Positions 25,524 to 33,657 of a stretch of DNA of 52,295 nt are shown here, one piece after another (positions within the stretch are counted from its first letter, which is position 1; every line of letters begins with the position of its first letter). The DNA is from Fictibacillus sp. FJAT-27399 (GTDB lineage: Bacteria > Bacillota > Bacilli > Bacillales > Fictibacillaceae), in contig NZ_LMVC01000006.1 of the NCBI RefSeq assembly GCF_001510655.1, positions 32,424-84,718 on the forward strand. Direction: 5' to 3'. The notes beneath the pieces were generated by a model that did not search any database, had not been told where the DNA came from, and was given only the letters and a program-made list of their open reading frames with translations. Both the position numbers and the translations under genes were made by a program.

Positions 25524-26273
25524 ATGAAATTAGTTTCAGCAAAGCCTTTTACCTTTGAAGGCGGCAAGCGGGCTGTCCTGCTTCTGCACGGATTTACAGG
25601 AAACACGGTGGATGTTCGGGAGCTCGGCCGATTTTTAAACGAGAAAGGCTATACGTGCCATGGCCCATTGTATGAAGGGCATGGAGATACGCCTGAAAAA
25701 CTAGTCACCACACGGGCGGAACAGTGGTGGAAGAACGTCGTAGAAGGATATCGCTTTTTACAGAAGCAAGGCCATGATGAGATTGCCGTTGTCGGTCTCT
25801 CTCTTGGTGGCGTGTTTGCCTTGAAAACGGCATACACTTTTCCGGTAAAAGGGCTCGTCTCCATGTGTGCGCCAGTTAAGCCGAAAAGCGCAAAAGACTT
25901 GGGCCGGCACGTCAGTCTTTTTACGAGGAGATATAAAACGATCCTACGAACTCCACCGGAACAGATGGAAGAAGAATGGGGAAGCTTGAAGCCGCAATCA
26001 GCCAAGATGGTTCAAACTGTACAGGCGGTGATTGAGGAAGCAGGGAAGCATATACAGGAGATTACGTGTCCTGCACTCGTTGTACAATCGGGTAAGGATC
26101 ATCCCGTCAATCTGGAAAGTGCGAACCTTCTTTATGAACGGATTTCATCTGACCAAAAGTCGCTGATCTGGTATGAAAACTCTCCGCACCTTGTGACGAG
26201 AGGACCTGAGAAAGAAAAGCTGCACGAAGACATTTATCAATTTTTAAAAGAGCTGGATTGGGGAAGATTTTGA
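25524..26273 (+). CDS. Carboxylesterase, Est30-like
   Basis: A 249-residue alpha/beta hydrolase very similar in layout to the Geobacillus carboxylesterase Est30 (247 residues). The catalytic triad falls at Ser93 in GLSLGG, Asp192 in GKDHPVN and His222 in ENSPHLVT, matching Ser94, Asp193 and His223 of Est30. HGFTGNTVDVREL forms the oxyanion region. It hydrolyses short to medium acyl esters in the cytosol. TCGGAGG precedes the ATG. It is a single gene; its stop codon is immediately followed by the first base of repeat copy B. Confidence 0.9.
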   Translation: MKLVSAKPFTFEGGKRAVLLLHGFTGNTVDVRELGRFLNEKGYTCHGPLYEGHGDTPEKLVTTRAEQWWKNVVEGYRFLQKQGHDEIAVVGLSLGGVFALKTAYTFPVKGLVSMCAPVKPKSAKDLGRHVSLFTRRYKTILRTPPEQMEEEWGSLKPQSAKMVQTVQAVIEEAGKHIQEITCPALVVQSGKDHPVNLESANLLYERISSDQKSLIWYENSPHLVTRGPEKEKLHEDIYQFLKELDWGRF

Positions 26274-26585
26274 GGGGGCTGTCCAAGAAGTCTGTAAGCT
26301 GTTGATTTCCGTTCCAGGCTGCTCGCTTTCCGCGGGGCGCGCGGTGAGCCTTACCGGCGTGAACGCCTACTTTTTGGTGCAAGCACCGGCGGGAGTCTCA
26401 CCTGTCACGCTAGTCCCGCAGGACAAGGAAGACTCCGGCAGCGTTTAATCGCACGAAGAAAATGTGAAGTTCATTTTCGAGGAGTCTCGCATCTTCCACT
26501 TCAATTAACTTTTCATTGAAGATTTTTCAAGCCAAAAAGGGGCTGCCTGAAGGTCAATTTTCGACTTTCTGGACAGCCCCTTTTT
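26274..26585 (+). repeat. Intergenic repeat, copy B (full length)
   Basis: This is the complete element, about 312 bases, beginning GGGGGCTGTCCAAGAAGTC and ending GACTTTCTGGACAGCCCC, so it has terminal inverted repeats of about 18 bases with two differences. Inside are a GC-rich core (GCTCGCTTTCCGCGGGGC, then GAGTCTCACCTGTCACGC) and a large 3' hairpin at 26535-26585. It has no coding capacity. It starts directly after the esterase stop. The following bases to 26741 hold only the promoter region of the exported-protein gene. Confidence 0.88.
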
Positions 26586-26741
26586 GTTATTTTTTAAAAT
26601 AATTGTAAAAATTATCAGAACAATGTAAATAAAAGCAATCATTCGGACGAATTCCTTTTATATACAAAATTTTTATGAATGGGGGGAAGTATAGGGCCTT
26701 GTTTTTACACATTTAAAGTCAAAAAAGAAGAGGGGAAAGAG

Positions 26742-27746
26742 ATGAACAAGCAACTGGGGTTACTTGGTAAGTACATTTGTAGAGTATTCGTTTCATTAGC
26801 AATGGTTGTGATGTTTGGCTTTGGATATATGCTTCCGGTTAAAAATGTAAGCGCTTCCACACCGCCGCCATCCGCACAAAGCTATTACATGGACACTGTT
26901 GATACAGTGACATTATATGATATGGGATACCAAAAAGGCCTAGCAGATTACAAGAAAGCGGGAATTCAGAACAGTATGGTTATTCTTGATTTCGGTGGAC
27001 AGTCTTCGCCAACGAGTTTGTCTCTTTTCGGGATGCCGGATGCCGCGCTGACTCAAGTTGGGGCAGCGGTCGAAGCTTACTCCCGGGGATATTGGAAAGG
27101 CACAGCAAGTGATTCACTATCCACGGTTCATATCATTGTCGGAACGAATAACTCCTATACCGTTACTTATGAAGGCGGCCAGAACTTTGCCAATATGATC
27201 GATGATATTAACAGCCATAATAACACAAATTCTTATTCTGATCAGGTTGAAGTAGATGGCGGTAACGATATGGAACCGAGTTACGATCCTGTATCGACTA
27301 CCACAGAGTGGGTGAAAGGCTATGATTCTGTTAACAGCTATTCGCTCTATAATTATGGTTCTGCGGACGGATGCTACCACACCAACCTTAACTCGGGCAC
27401 CATCAATTATTCGTGCAATAACGGCTGGACCTATAAAGATATTCAATATATTTCCTGGGGAGCATCGCCTGCATGGCCGCTTCCGGAAATTTATGATAAC
27501 AGCGGCGATATGGCCGAACAGTGGCAGAATATTGCCAAGTACTCTGCCGTCACTGCTGCTAAACCGATGCAATTCAGCGCTTCTTTAACCCAATATGCTG
27601 CTTGTACGAATACAGGATGCCATACGGAGCTCGATAACACGCCAAGCCAGGGCTGGACCCAGCTTTACAACGAACTATACAGTGATTCAAAAACCAAATC
27701 TGCTACCAATTTTCCAATACTCTCAACGGATATCCGTTGGCATTAA
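26742..27746 (+). CDS. Exported protein of unknown function
   Basis: A 334-residue Sec-exported protein: signal peptide up to about residue 38 (AMVVMFGFGYMLPVKNVSAS), then a mature domain rich in Tyr, Ser, Asn and Asp. Segments such as GIQNSMVILDFGGQ, EVDGGNDMEPSYDPVSTTTEWVKGYD and DIQYISWGASPAWPLPEIY look like strands and loops of a TIM-barrel glycoside hydrolase-like (DUF1906-type) fold, where the DMEPSY acids could be catalytic, but I cannot prove it. Four cysteines (YAACTNTGC and others) may form disulfides. GGGGAAAGAG precedes the ATG at 26742. It is followed after 22 bases by a second exported protein. Confidence 0.68.
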   Translation: MNKQLGLLGKYICRVFVSLAMVVMFGFGYMLPVKNVSASTPPPSAQSYYMDTVDTVTLYDMGYQKGLADYKKAGIQNSMVILDFGGQSSPTSLSLFGMPDAALTQVGAAVEAYSRGYWKGTASDSLSTVHIIVGTNNSYTVTYEGGQNFANMIDDINSHNNTNSYSDQVEVDGGNDMEPSYDPVSTTTEWVKGYDSVNSYSLYNYGSADGCYHTNLNSGTINYSCNNGWTYKDIQYISWGASPAWPLPEIYDNSGDMAEQWQNIAKYSAVTAAKPMQFSASLTQYAACTNTGCHTELDNTPSQGWTQLYNELYSDSKTKSATNFPILSTDIRWH

Positions 27747-27768
27747 ATCTTTCTGAGGGGTGAAAGAC

Positions 27769-28329
27769 ATGAAAAAAATAGCCATTTCACTTATAACGAC
27801 AGCTGTTTTGTTTGGAGCAGGAGTTACTTATTACCATGTATCTGCTTCTGGCACTTATGATAATCTTCCAAAAGAAAAAAGAGAGATAATGGAGCGGAAA
27901 GCACAGAACAAGGATAAAGCGAGACATGACAACATCTTCAAGAAAGATGGAGTGGACGGTCCGCTTGTTGTTCAGCATGACCGTGCGGTGACGGCTCAAA
28001 TATTGACGCATGTGGAAGACCCGGTAAACGACCAAAAAGCTAAATTCACAAATGGCTGGGTCAGCCCGATCAAAAACGGTGAGATTAGCGGCAAGAATGT
28101 AACGGTCGAAGCCGGAGCATTAATCAATGATTCCGCGCAAGGCTATGTCTTTGTGAGGTCGGCAGGAGACAAACGCAAGTATGTGGGGGAAAAAGAATAC
28201 AAGACCCCAAGCAAACATGGCGCGGTAAAAATTATCGGGGCCAAAGGATTTACATTAACCCTTCAGGCAAAAGATGGGAAAAAATGGACATTTAACATTC
28301 CCACTGGAACATTTAAAGATATAAACTAG
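27769..28329 (+). CDS. Second exported protein of unknown function
   Basis: A 186-residue protein with an N-terminal signal or anchor (MKKIAISLITTAVLFGAGVT, possible cleavage near VSAS). A charged linker (KEKREIMERKAQNKDKARHD) precedes a beta-rich domain (~60-186) with GKNVTVEAGALIND and KHGAVKIIGAKGFTLTLQAKDGK. There are no cysteines and no catalytic motif. The ATG at 27769 is preferred over the GTG at 27760 because GAGGGG lies eight bases before it. It is co-transcribed with the previous exported protein, so the two may act together outside the cell or in the spore/cell envelope. I do not recognise the family. Confidence 0.68.
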   Translation: MKKIAISLITTAVLFGAGVTYYHVSASGTYDNLPKEKREIMERKAQNKDKARHDNIFKKDGVDGPLVVQHDRAVTAQILTHVEDPVNDQKAKFTNGWVSPIKNGEISGKNVTVEAGALINDSAQGYVFVRSAGDKRKYVGEKEYKTPSKHGAVKIIGAKGFTLTLQAKDGKKWTFNIPTGTFKDIN

Positions 28330-28339
28330 AATCATATTT

Positions 28340-28369
28340 GGGCTCTGGATGACAATCTGGAGCTCTTTT
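28340..28369 (+). terminator. Terminator of the exported-protein pair
   Basis: Stem GGGCTCTGGAT / ATCTGGAGCTC (11 pairs including G-U) followed by TTTT. Confidence 0.75.
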
Positions 28370-28398
28370 CTATAAGTCCTTTTTTAGGAGGGGAAAGA

Positions 28399-28621
28399 AT
28401 GGATATTGCATTAAAAGAACATATTTATAACCTGGAAACTAGATTACTGCAATCTGAAGTGCGCCAATCAAAAAAAGAACTGGATGTATTGCTGGCAGAT
28501 GATTTTCGGAACTTACGAGCTCAGGGCGGAGGATCAGCAAACAGGATTGTTTTGATGGCTTGGGCGTGCCGTGGATGGCCATGAAGGAACTGAACCTTCA
28601 TCATCCATCACCTCCAAAATA
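28399..28621 (+). pseudogene. DUF4440 (NTF2-like) protein, frameshifted and truncated
   Basis: The N-terminal reading ALKEHIYNLETRLLQSEV, then ELDVLLADDF is typical of DUF4440 proteins. After DDF the frame breaks. One base is missing near 28507-28510, and the other frame continues ELTSSGRRISKQDCFDGLG and VPWMAMKELNLHH before a stop at 28621. The C-terminal half of the usual fold is absent, replaced by the converging end of the amine oxidase gene. AGGAGGGG still precedes the ATG at 28399. Confidence 0.75.
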
Positions 28622-30094
28622 GGTTCGGGGAAGATTGGTCACCTCATGGGCAACCCTGATGCCGGATTGAATGGCTCCTTCAATCCAGGCAGGAGCAGTC
28701 GATGTATGTTCCCCTGCAAAATGGACTCTTCCTTCAGGAGTAGGAATATAAGGGAACAACTCTGTTTCCTGGGATGGCTTAAACATGGAAAACGCGCCTC
28801 CGGAGAACTGATACTGTGACCAGCTATGAGAGGCTCCAGTTAAAAAATCATCGTAGATTTGCGTGCCGTGAACCGTTGCCAAATTATCCAAGGCATTTCG
28901 AATCCGATCTCCCTCAGGCAAGTTATCCCATGACAGGGTATCATCTTCCCAAGTATAGCTGGCTAAAATAATACCTGATCCTGTAGAACCAATTAGGTGG
29001 CTTGGATAATAAGCAAAACGAATGGGCAGGTCGGTCATCAATTTCCCCCCACGGATGCCTTCTCTTTCCCAGAATCTTTTTTTGAATTGAAGTCCTATTT
29101 TCGTAGAAGCTACGTAATGAAGTTCCCGGATCGCTTTCCATTTGTCATGAGAGAACAAATTACGCGGCTCAATCTCAACGAATGATAGTAATGAAAAGGG
29201 GATCGTTATAATTGCCAGATCGCCGGTGACCGTTAATGGCCGCTGGCTTTTGGTATGTCTAGAATGGATGGTCACCTGGTTGTTATTTTGAACAATCTTT
29301 GTCATTTGGTACCCGAAATTAAGATTTTCCTTCAGCAGGGGTAAAAAAGCTTTGGGCAGTCTGTCGTTGCCTCCTTCCACTTCATAAAACTGTATGGCAG
29401 GACTGAAGAGCGGCAGCAATTCCCTGAGAATTGCAGGAAAAGATAGTTCAGGAAAGCCCTCCAGTCCAATCAAAACCTTTATACTCTCAATTGCCCCCGG
29501 AGATAAACTGGGTCCGACAGGATTGTACAGAAGAAAAAAAGACATCGGGTATTTATCAAAGTCTTTCACAACCCTTTGCCAGTTTTTGAGGGGATTCTTT
29601 TGGATATAGTCGGCAATGGGCCTTATCGCCATCATAAGTAATTGTTCAGCAGATTTCCCCCTTTCATGAGGAGCGACAGGATAGTTTAATATATCCGGAT
29701 TCCGCTGGTATTCCATTTGATTGGTTTTGATTCCGTTTGCATAAATCAGATCATTGGAGGTGACATTCAAAAATCTGTTCGTACGCAAATTGAATTTCTT
29801 TATATATTCCAGTACTAAATAATGATCATGAGGAATTCGCATAGCTCCAACATCCAGGTACAAATCATCCATAAAGGGGCTGCGCATCGTATAAACCCGG
29901 CCGCCTGCACGTTCCGTTGCCTCCAGAACGGTAACATCATGCCCGGCTTCTTTTAATAAAGAAGCTGCCACCAGCCCTGACATTCCAGCCCCGACGACAA
30001 TGATTTTCTTTTGAACAGCAGATAAGCCAAGGCCATGCTGAATGGTGGAAAGCATTTGTTCTGTAGATAACTGTAGTGCTCTGTTAACTGCCAT
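28601..30094 (-). CDS. Flavin monoamine oxidase / L-amino acid oxidase family protein
   Basis: A 497-residue FAD-dependent amine oxidase. The dinucleotide-binding motif is IIVVGAGMSGLVAASLLKEAGH (~31-52), followed by EATERAGGRVYT. The C-terminal flavin motif is VHFAGEHTSTAPAWIEGAIQSGIRVA (~454-479). It oxidises primary amines or L-amino acids to imines with release of hydrogen peroxide. AAAGGAG precedes the ATG. The 3' end overlaps the last 21 bases of the broken DUF4440 gene on the other strand. It is monocistronic, and no partner for the peroxide or aldehyde product lies next to it. Confidence 0.88.
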   Translation of the reverse strand: MAVNRALQLSTEQMLSTIQHGLGLSAVQKKIIVVGAGMSGLVAASLLKEAGHDVTVLEATERAGGRVYTMRSPFMDDLYLDVGAMRIPHDHYLVLEYIKKFNLRTNRFLNVTSNDLIYANGIKTNQMEYQRNPDILNYPVAPHERGKSAEQLLMMAIRPIADYIQKNPLKNWQRVVKDFDKYPMSFFLLYNPVGPSLSPGAIESIKVLIGLEGFPELSFPAILRELLPLFSPAIQFYEVEGGNDRLPKAFLPLLKENLNFGYQMTKIVQNNNQVTIHSRHTKSQRPLTVTGDLAIITIPFSLLSFVEIEPRNLFSHDKWKAIRELHYVASTKIGLQFKKRFWEREGIRGGKLMTDLPIRFAYYPSHLIGSTGSGIILASYTWEDDTLSWDNLPEGDRIRNALDNLATVHGTQIYDDFLTGASHSWSQYQFSGGAFSMFKPSQETELFPYIPTPEGRVHFAGEHTSTAPAWIEGAIQSGIRVAHEVTNLPRTYFGGDG

Positions 30095-30397
30095 GTTTGC
30101 TCCTTTCAGCTATTGTGCCATTAACGGAAACTGCCTATTTTATTACCAATATATTTTTAAAGGTATAAGGATATGAAAATTTGCTGAAAAAGAGAAGCAG
30201 AAATGGATGATTAGTTGTCTTTTTCAGTAAGGATCAATTATCCGGAGGTTGCCCAATGAATTGGAGTTAGGCACAATTATTGAAAGTTAGGCTCAATTCC
30301 TCCGCATTTCGGCTCAATTCCAGCCAACAAGGCAGGAATCCACACTCCGTGAAGGGAATTCAATGGTAGACAGCACGGGATTGGAGGAGAAGAAACT
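30095..30397. repeat. Gene-free stretch with a short triple direct repeat
   Basis: No gene is seen between the amine oxidase and spoIISA. At 30265-30319 the motif GTTAGGCTCAATT occurs three times in degenerate form (AGTTAGGCACAATT, AGTTAGGCTCAATT, TTTCGGCTCAATT). The remainder is AT-rich and should carry the divergent promoters. The GGAGGAGA before 30398 is the spoIISA ribosome binding site. Confidence 0.55.
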
Positions 30398-31144
30398 TTG
30401 ATCTGGTTTTTTCGGGTGGTCGTCTGGCTGATTTTTATCGGAATCGGAGCTTATCTTATTTTTTATTGGAGAGATGAAGATAAAGCTGAAAAGAAATTGG
30501 ATGCGATCCGCAAATTGTGGTACGTCATTTACTTATTCGGTGCCTTGATCTATTGGACAGGAAAGCCGCACAGCATCTTTACAAATTGGACTAACTATCT
30601 GGTCGTTCTCGTGGTGTTTATCCTCATTGATGCCTTTATCTTCCTGAGTTTGTACTTGAAAAAAATCGGGAATAATGAACTAGCAAGAATCACGCGATCT
30701 GTAGAGAACAATCAGATGCTTTTGGATGATCTGCGGGCGAAAGTAAATAATGCACTATATATCTTGAAAACAGAAGGGATCACGGCGTATTATGGAAGTA
30801 AGGAAAACTATCTATATGGACTGAAGCTCGTTCTTCAGGCTTATGTAGAGAAGGAAGGCCACAGCTTTACGATCCTGCCTTTCGATACACCGCAAGAGAA
30901 GAACGAAGCACTGTCTGCGTATACGAATGCAAGCCTTATTCAATCTACGCTATCAAGAGCTGAAGCTTACTATAACCAGGAAGACAACTTTGCGTTTTAT
31001 CCTTTTAATATTGAAGATGAAATTTATGTAATCAAGATTTCATCCTCTGCAAAAGTAAGTGATGTCGATGGTTCCTTGATCGGAATCTTATTGGCCACTT
31101 ACGATATCCTAGTACAAGCTTTAGAAAGGAGTGATGATGCGTGA
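30398..31144 (+). CDS. spoIISA: SpoIISA, membrane toxin of a toxin-antitoxin system
   Basis: A 248-residue protein, the same length as Bacillus subtilis SpoIISA and with the same organisation: three membrane segments (about 3-22, 38-55 and 62-83) followed by a cytosolic GAF-like domain. Shared stretches include RKLWYVIYLFGALIYWT, IDAFIFLSLYLKK, YYGSKENY and the AEAYYNQEDNFAFYPFNIED region. In B. subtilis it damages the membrane and kills unless SpoIISB binds the cytosolic domain. It starts with TTG behind GGAGGAGA. It overlaps spoIISB by four bases. Confidence 0.9.
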   Translation: MIWFFRVVVWLIFIGIGAYLIFYWRDEDKAEKKLDAIRKLWYVIYLFGALIYWTGKPHSIFTNWTNYLVVLVVFILIDAFIFLSLYLKKIGNNELARITRSVENNQMLLDDLRAKVNNALYILKTEGITAYYGSKENYLYGLKLVLQAYVEKEGHSFTILPFDTPQEKNEALSAYTNASLIQSTLSRAEAYYNQEDNFAFYPFNIEDEIYVIKISSSAKVSDVDGSLIGILLATYDILVQALERSDDA

Positions 31145-31332
31145 CGAGCGGACTCGATCTTATGGGGAGCCAGCCGGTATCCATGAAGAACAGTGAACGA
31201 AAAGGAATCACGTTCAAGCCGAGAATTCAGTTTCCAAAAGTCGGCATCAGCCATCACACCATGCAGGTCATGGAAGAGAATGAGCGGATCATTCAAAAAG
31301 GAAACAGACGGGGAACATTCAAACGAAAATAA
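31141..31332 (+). CDS. spoIISB: SpoIISB-like antitoxin
   Basis: A 63-residue, basic, probably disordered protein. Its end ISHHTMQVMEENERIIQKGN corresponds to the B. subtilis SpoIISB segment SPHTARIFKENERLIDEYKR, the toxin-binding part, and FKPRIQF matches its FKIL region. It starts with GTG inside the spoIISA stop (GTGA), with AAAGGAG upstream, so it is translationally coupled. It neutralises SpoIISA by wrapping around its cytosolic domain in the known system. Confidence 0.85.
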   Translation: MTSGLDLMGSQPVSMKNSERKGITFKPRIQFPKVGISHHTMQVMEENERIIQKGNRRGTFKRK

Positions 31333-31339
31333 GACCTTA

Positions 31340-31370
31340 AAGGCAGTGGATTATTCCGCTGCCCTTTTTT
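31340..31370 (+). terminator. Terminator after spoIISAB
   Basis: Stem AAGGCAG-T-GG / CC-G-CTGCCCTT with a T tract. Confidence 0.8.
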
Positions 31371-31433
31371 GTATGATTGACACCTTGCTGCATATACTAA
31401 AGCAAACATTTCCGTGAAGCTGGAGGGAAGTTT

Positions 31434-31583
31434 GTGAAGAGCAGACGGTTTGTCTCCCGGATCCAAGGCCCGAAGCCGACCTTGTCCCATTTTGAAAAAG
31501 CGCTGAAGGAAGAAAATCATTCTATCCTGACTTTATTAAACAGTTTGAAGAAAAAACGCTGGACGTTCTTTGCCGGCAAATAA
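31434..31583 (+). CDS. 49-residue basic protein, unknown function
   Basis: A GTG start at 31434 with GGAGGGAAG just upstream opens a 49-codon frame ending TAA at 31583. The product is basic with a central amphipathic helix (LSHFEKALKEENHSILTLL) and a KKKRW near the end. It has its own terminator at 31594. The good ribosome binding site and separate terminator argue it is real, but I know no family. It might be a third, uncoupled member of the spoIISAB locus (SpoIISC exists in B. subtilis); no clear similarity lets me say so. Confidence 0.55.
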   Translation: MKSRRFVSRIQGPKPTLSHFEKALKEENHSILTLLNSLKKKRWTFFAGK

Positions 31584-31593
31584 TACATTAAAT

Positions 31594-31622
31594 GGAGAGG
31601 GAGCAGAACCCTTTCTTTTTTT
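31594..31622 (+). terminator. Terminator of the 49-residue ORF
   Basis: Stem GAGAGGG / CCCTTTC followed by a run of T. Confidence 0.7.
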
Positions 31623-31650
31623 ATGGACAATTGTTGCCGGGAGGTATTAA

Positions 31651-32264
31651 ATGTTCAAAGTACATCTTTATTCGGATACCCTTATCATCGTCGTTCACGA
31701 AATTTATGGATTGAATCCGCACATGAAAAAGGTTTGTAAGTTCTTATCTCAGCAGGGATTTGATGTCATTTGCCCGAATGTATTGGGACGGGAAACGCCT
31801 TTTGATTATTATGAGGAAAGTCTTGCTTATGAGCATTTCATGAAGAAAGTAGGATTTGAAAAAGCCTCCCGAGAGGTAAAAAATTAGTAAAGGAAAATAA
31901 ACCGAACTATAAAAAAATCTTTATCACAGGATTTAGTGTGGGGGCTACTGTCGCCTGGCTATGCAGTAAGGAAGCAGGAGTGGACGGTATTATTGGGTAC
32001 TACGGTTCGCGCATTCGAAACTATACAGAGGTCTCCCCTCAGTGCCCTGTCCTGCTGTTTTTTCCGGAAGAGGAGAAATCCTTTGCTGTGGACGAGCTGA
32101 TCACGGTGCTTCAGAAAAAGGATGTTGAAGTTTACAAATTTGCCGGAAAGCACGGATTTAGCGATCCTCACACGCCAAATTATAACGAAGAATCAGCAAA
32201 CCAAGCCTTTCATCATCTGAAGAATTTTTTAGAAAGGAGCGACTATGTTGGCACAAAATCTTGA
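31651..32264 (+). pseudogene. Dienelactone hydrolase family protein, split by a one-base frameshift
   Basis: The first frame (31651-31887) reads IIVVHEIYGLNPHMKKV, the DLH N-terminus. It ends in a run of six A (31878-31883) and a TAG. One extra A would restore the frame to LVKENKPNYKKIFITGFSVGATVAWL and on through a DLH C-terminus with nucleophile Ser in GFSVG and the catalytic His in GKHGFSDP. A damaged gene, a sequencing error in the homopolymer, or slippage during transcription could explain it. The end overlaps the start of the HhH gene by 20 bases. Confidence 0.75.
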
Positions 32265-32454
32265 AAGTGATTTTCCGCCCAAATTAGCAAAACCGGCACA
32301 GCGCGCTCTGGCCGGTGCAGGATTTACCAGACTTGAGCAGCTTGTCAATCTTAGTGAAGCTGAAGTATCAAAACTTCATGGGATGGGTCCGAAGGCAATG
32401 GAACAGCTTCGTACGGCGCTTGAGGAAAAAGGACTCTCGTTTGCTAAAAAATAA
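32245..32454 (+). CDS. Small helix-hairpin-helix DNA-binding protein
   Basis: A 69-residue protein made of a single HhH-type domain akin to the RNA polymerase alpha C-terminal domain: KLAKPAQRALAGAGFTRLEQLVNLSEAEVSKLHGMGPKAMEQLRTALEEKG. HGMGPKA is the DNA-backbone-binding hairpin. It is widespread in Bacillus as an uncharacterised small protein. AGAAAGGAG precedes the ATG, which lies inside the end of the DLH gene. The stop overlaps the ATG of the GNAT gene (TAATG). Confidence 0.8.
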   Translation: MLAQNLESDFPPKLAKPAQRALAGAGFTRLEQLVNLSEAEVSKLHGMGPKAMEQLRTALEEKGLSFAKK

Positions 32455-32939
32455 TGGAGATACAACTAGCAACATTTAAAGATGTTCCGTCCATGGTCAA
32501 GGTCCTAAATGCCGTTACCCTCGACTTGCTGAAGAAAGGAATCAACCAGTGGCCGTATCCATGGGATCCTTTTGTTGTTAAACAGGCAGTCGAGCGGCAT
32601 GAGGGTTATGTTGTAAGGCTGGATGCTCAGATCACCGGAGCTTTCTACATCTATTCAGTAAGCAAACTTAGTGATCTACCCATGGAACCGCAAAGCCTTT
32701 ACATCTCAAAAATCGCTATCCTGCCCGAGTACCAGGGTAGAAACATAGGCTCCCAAATCATCCGTTTTGCTTGCTCTTTAACACAAAAACAAAACAAGAC
32801 GCTGTATTTGGATTGCTGGGCAGGAAATGAAAAGCTGAAAGGCTTCTACCGTGTTCAAGGTTTAGAATATGTCGGCGATTTCCCGGAGGAGGATTATTTC
32901 ATCAGTATTTTTAAATCCTCAGGACACGTAAGAAAGTAA
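32454..32939 (+). CDS. GNAT-family N-acetyltransferase
   Basis: A 161-residue acetyltransferase with motif A LYISKIAILPEYQGRNIGSQIIRFA (~83-107), containing Q-G-R-N-I-G, followed by LYLDCWAGNEKLKGFYRVQG. The N-terminal half has the VTLDLLKKGINQWPYPW pattern of the YkwB/PhnO-like small-molecule acetyltransferases. The start overlaps the stop of the HhH gene, so the two are coupled. The substrate is unknown. Confidence 0.83.
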   Translation: MEIQLATFKDVPSMVKVLNAVTLDLLKKGINQWPYPWDPFVVKQAVERHEGYVVRLDAQITGAFYIYSVSKLSDLPMEPQSLYISKIAILPEYQGRNIGSQIIRFACSLTQKQNKTLYLDCWAGNEKLKGFYRVQGLEYVGDFPEEDYFISIFKSSGHVRK

Positions 32940-33480
32940 TGTTCCTCCCGCCATGGAGCTCGTCCAAATTGGCTGATAAAAAGCTGAGATCAAAATACCC
33001 ACCACTGCAGCATTCACACCCATGAGAGCTCCTTTTACTTTGGGGTTGCGGCGCAATGCATTCCAAAAAGGAAGTGTGCCAAAAACGAGCAGGAAGGCGG
33101 GCAGGAAGATCGCGAAGGCTGCAAGCAGTCCTCCTGTCCAGCTTTAATTATAGCACCAAGGTAGGACGCAAAGGTAAACAGGGGACTAGGGACTGCCTGA
33201 GCAGCGCCGTATCCAGCCAGAAAGGTTTCTTTGCTGATCCATCCGGCAGGAACGAACTCCTTTTCCAACAATGGCAGAACGACATGGCCACCTCCAAAAA
33301 CGAGCGAGCATGATCGGTAAAAGCTGTCAAACAGGGCGATCCACTGATTTGAAAGGGCGTTTCTTAGTACAGGAAGCAGAATAAGTAATCCCAAAAATAG
33401 AACTAAGCAACTGCCACCAAACTTCCGGGAAATCGAAAAATTCACTCAAGTAAGGAAGTTATTTGATTGTTCCTATTCAT
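32919..33480 (-). pseudogene. Chromate transporter ChrA, internally deleted and frameshifted
   Basis: Reading the minus strand from the ATG at 33480 (behind GCAGGTG) gives MNRNNQITSLLE, then stops. Downstream a second-half ChrA sequence appears: YRSCSLVFGGGHVVLPLLEKEF, then FLAGYGAAQAVPSPLFTFASYLGAI. Near 33142 the frame changes and continues TGGLLAAFAIFLPAFLLVFG, then NPKVKGALMGVNAAVVGILI, ending about 32919. So about the first half of the transporter is deleted and the rest is out of frame. The end overlaps the GNAT gene. Confidence 0.78.
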
Positions 33481-33657
33481 AAAACACCTGCTTTTATTTT
33501 ATCTATCGAGTGATCTTATTATAAATTAAAGTGATGTAAAACAGGATGGCTTTACAATTGGTAATAAAACTTCATCATATCGTTACAAGAGATTTATCGT
33601 TACTTCATACTCATTTACTACAATGAAGGCACATAAGAGAAAAGGGGAGTGGAAGTA

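Noticed and set aside
33560-33640. Direct repeat ATCGTTAC and TTTACA-like motifs upstream of alkaline phosphatase as a Pho box
   Set aside because: The 17-base spacing does not match the 11-base periodicity of PhoP binding repeats.
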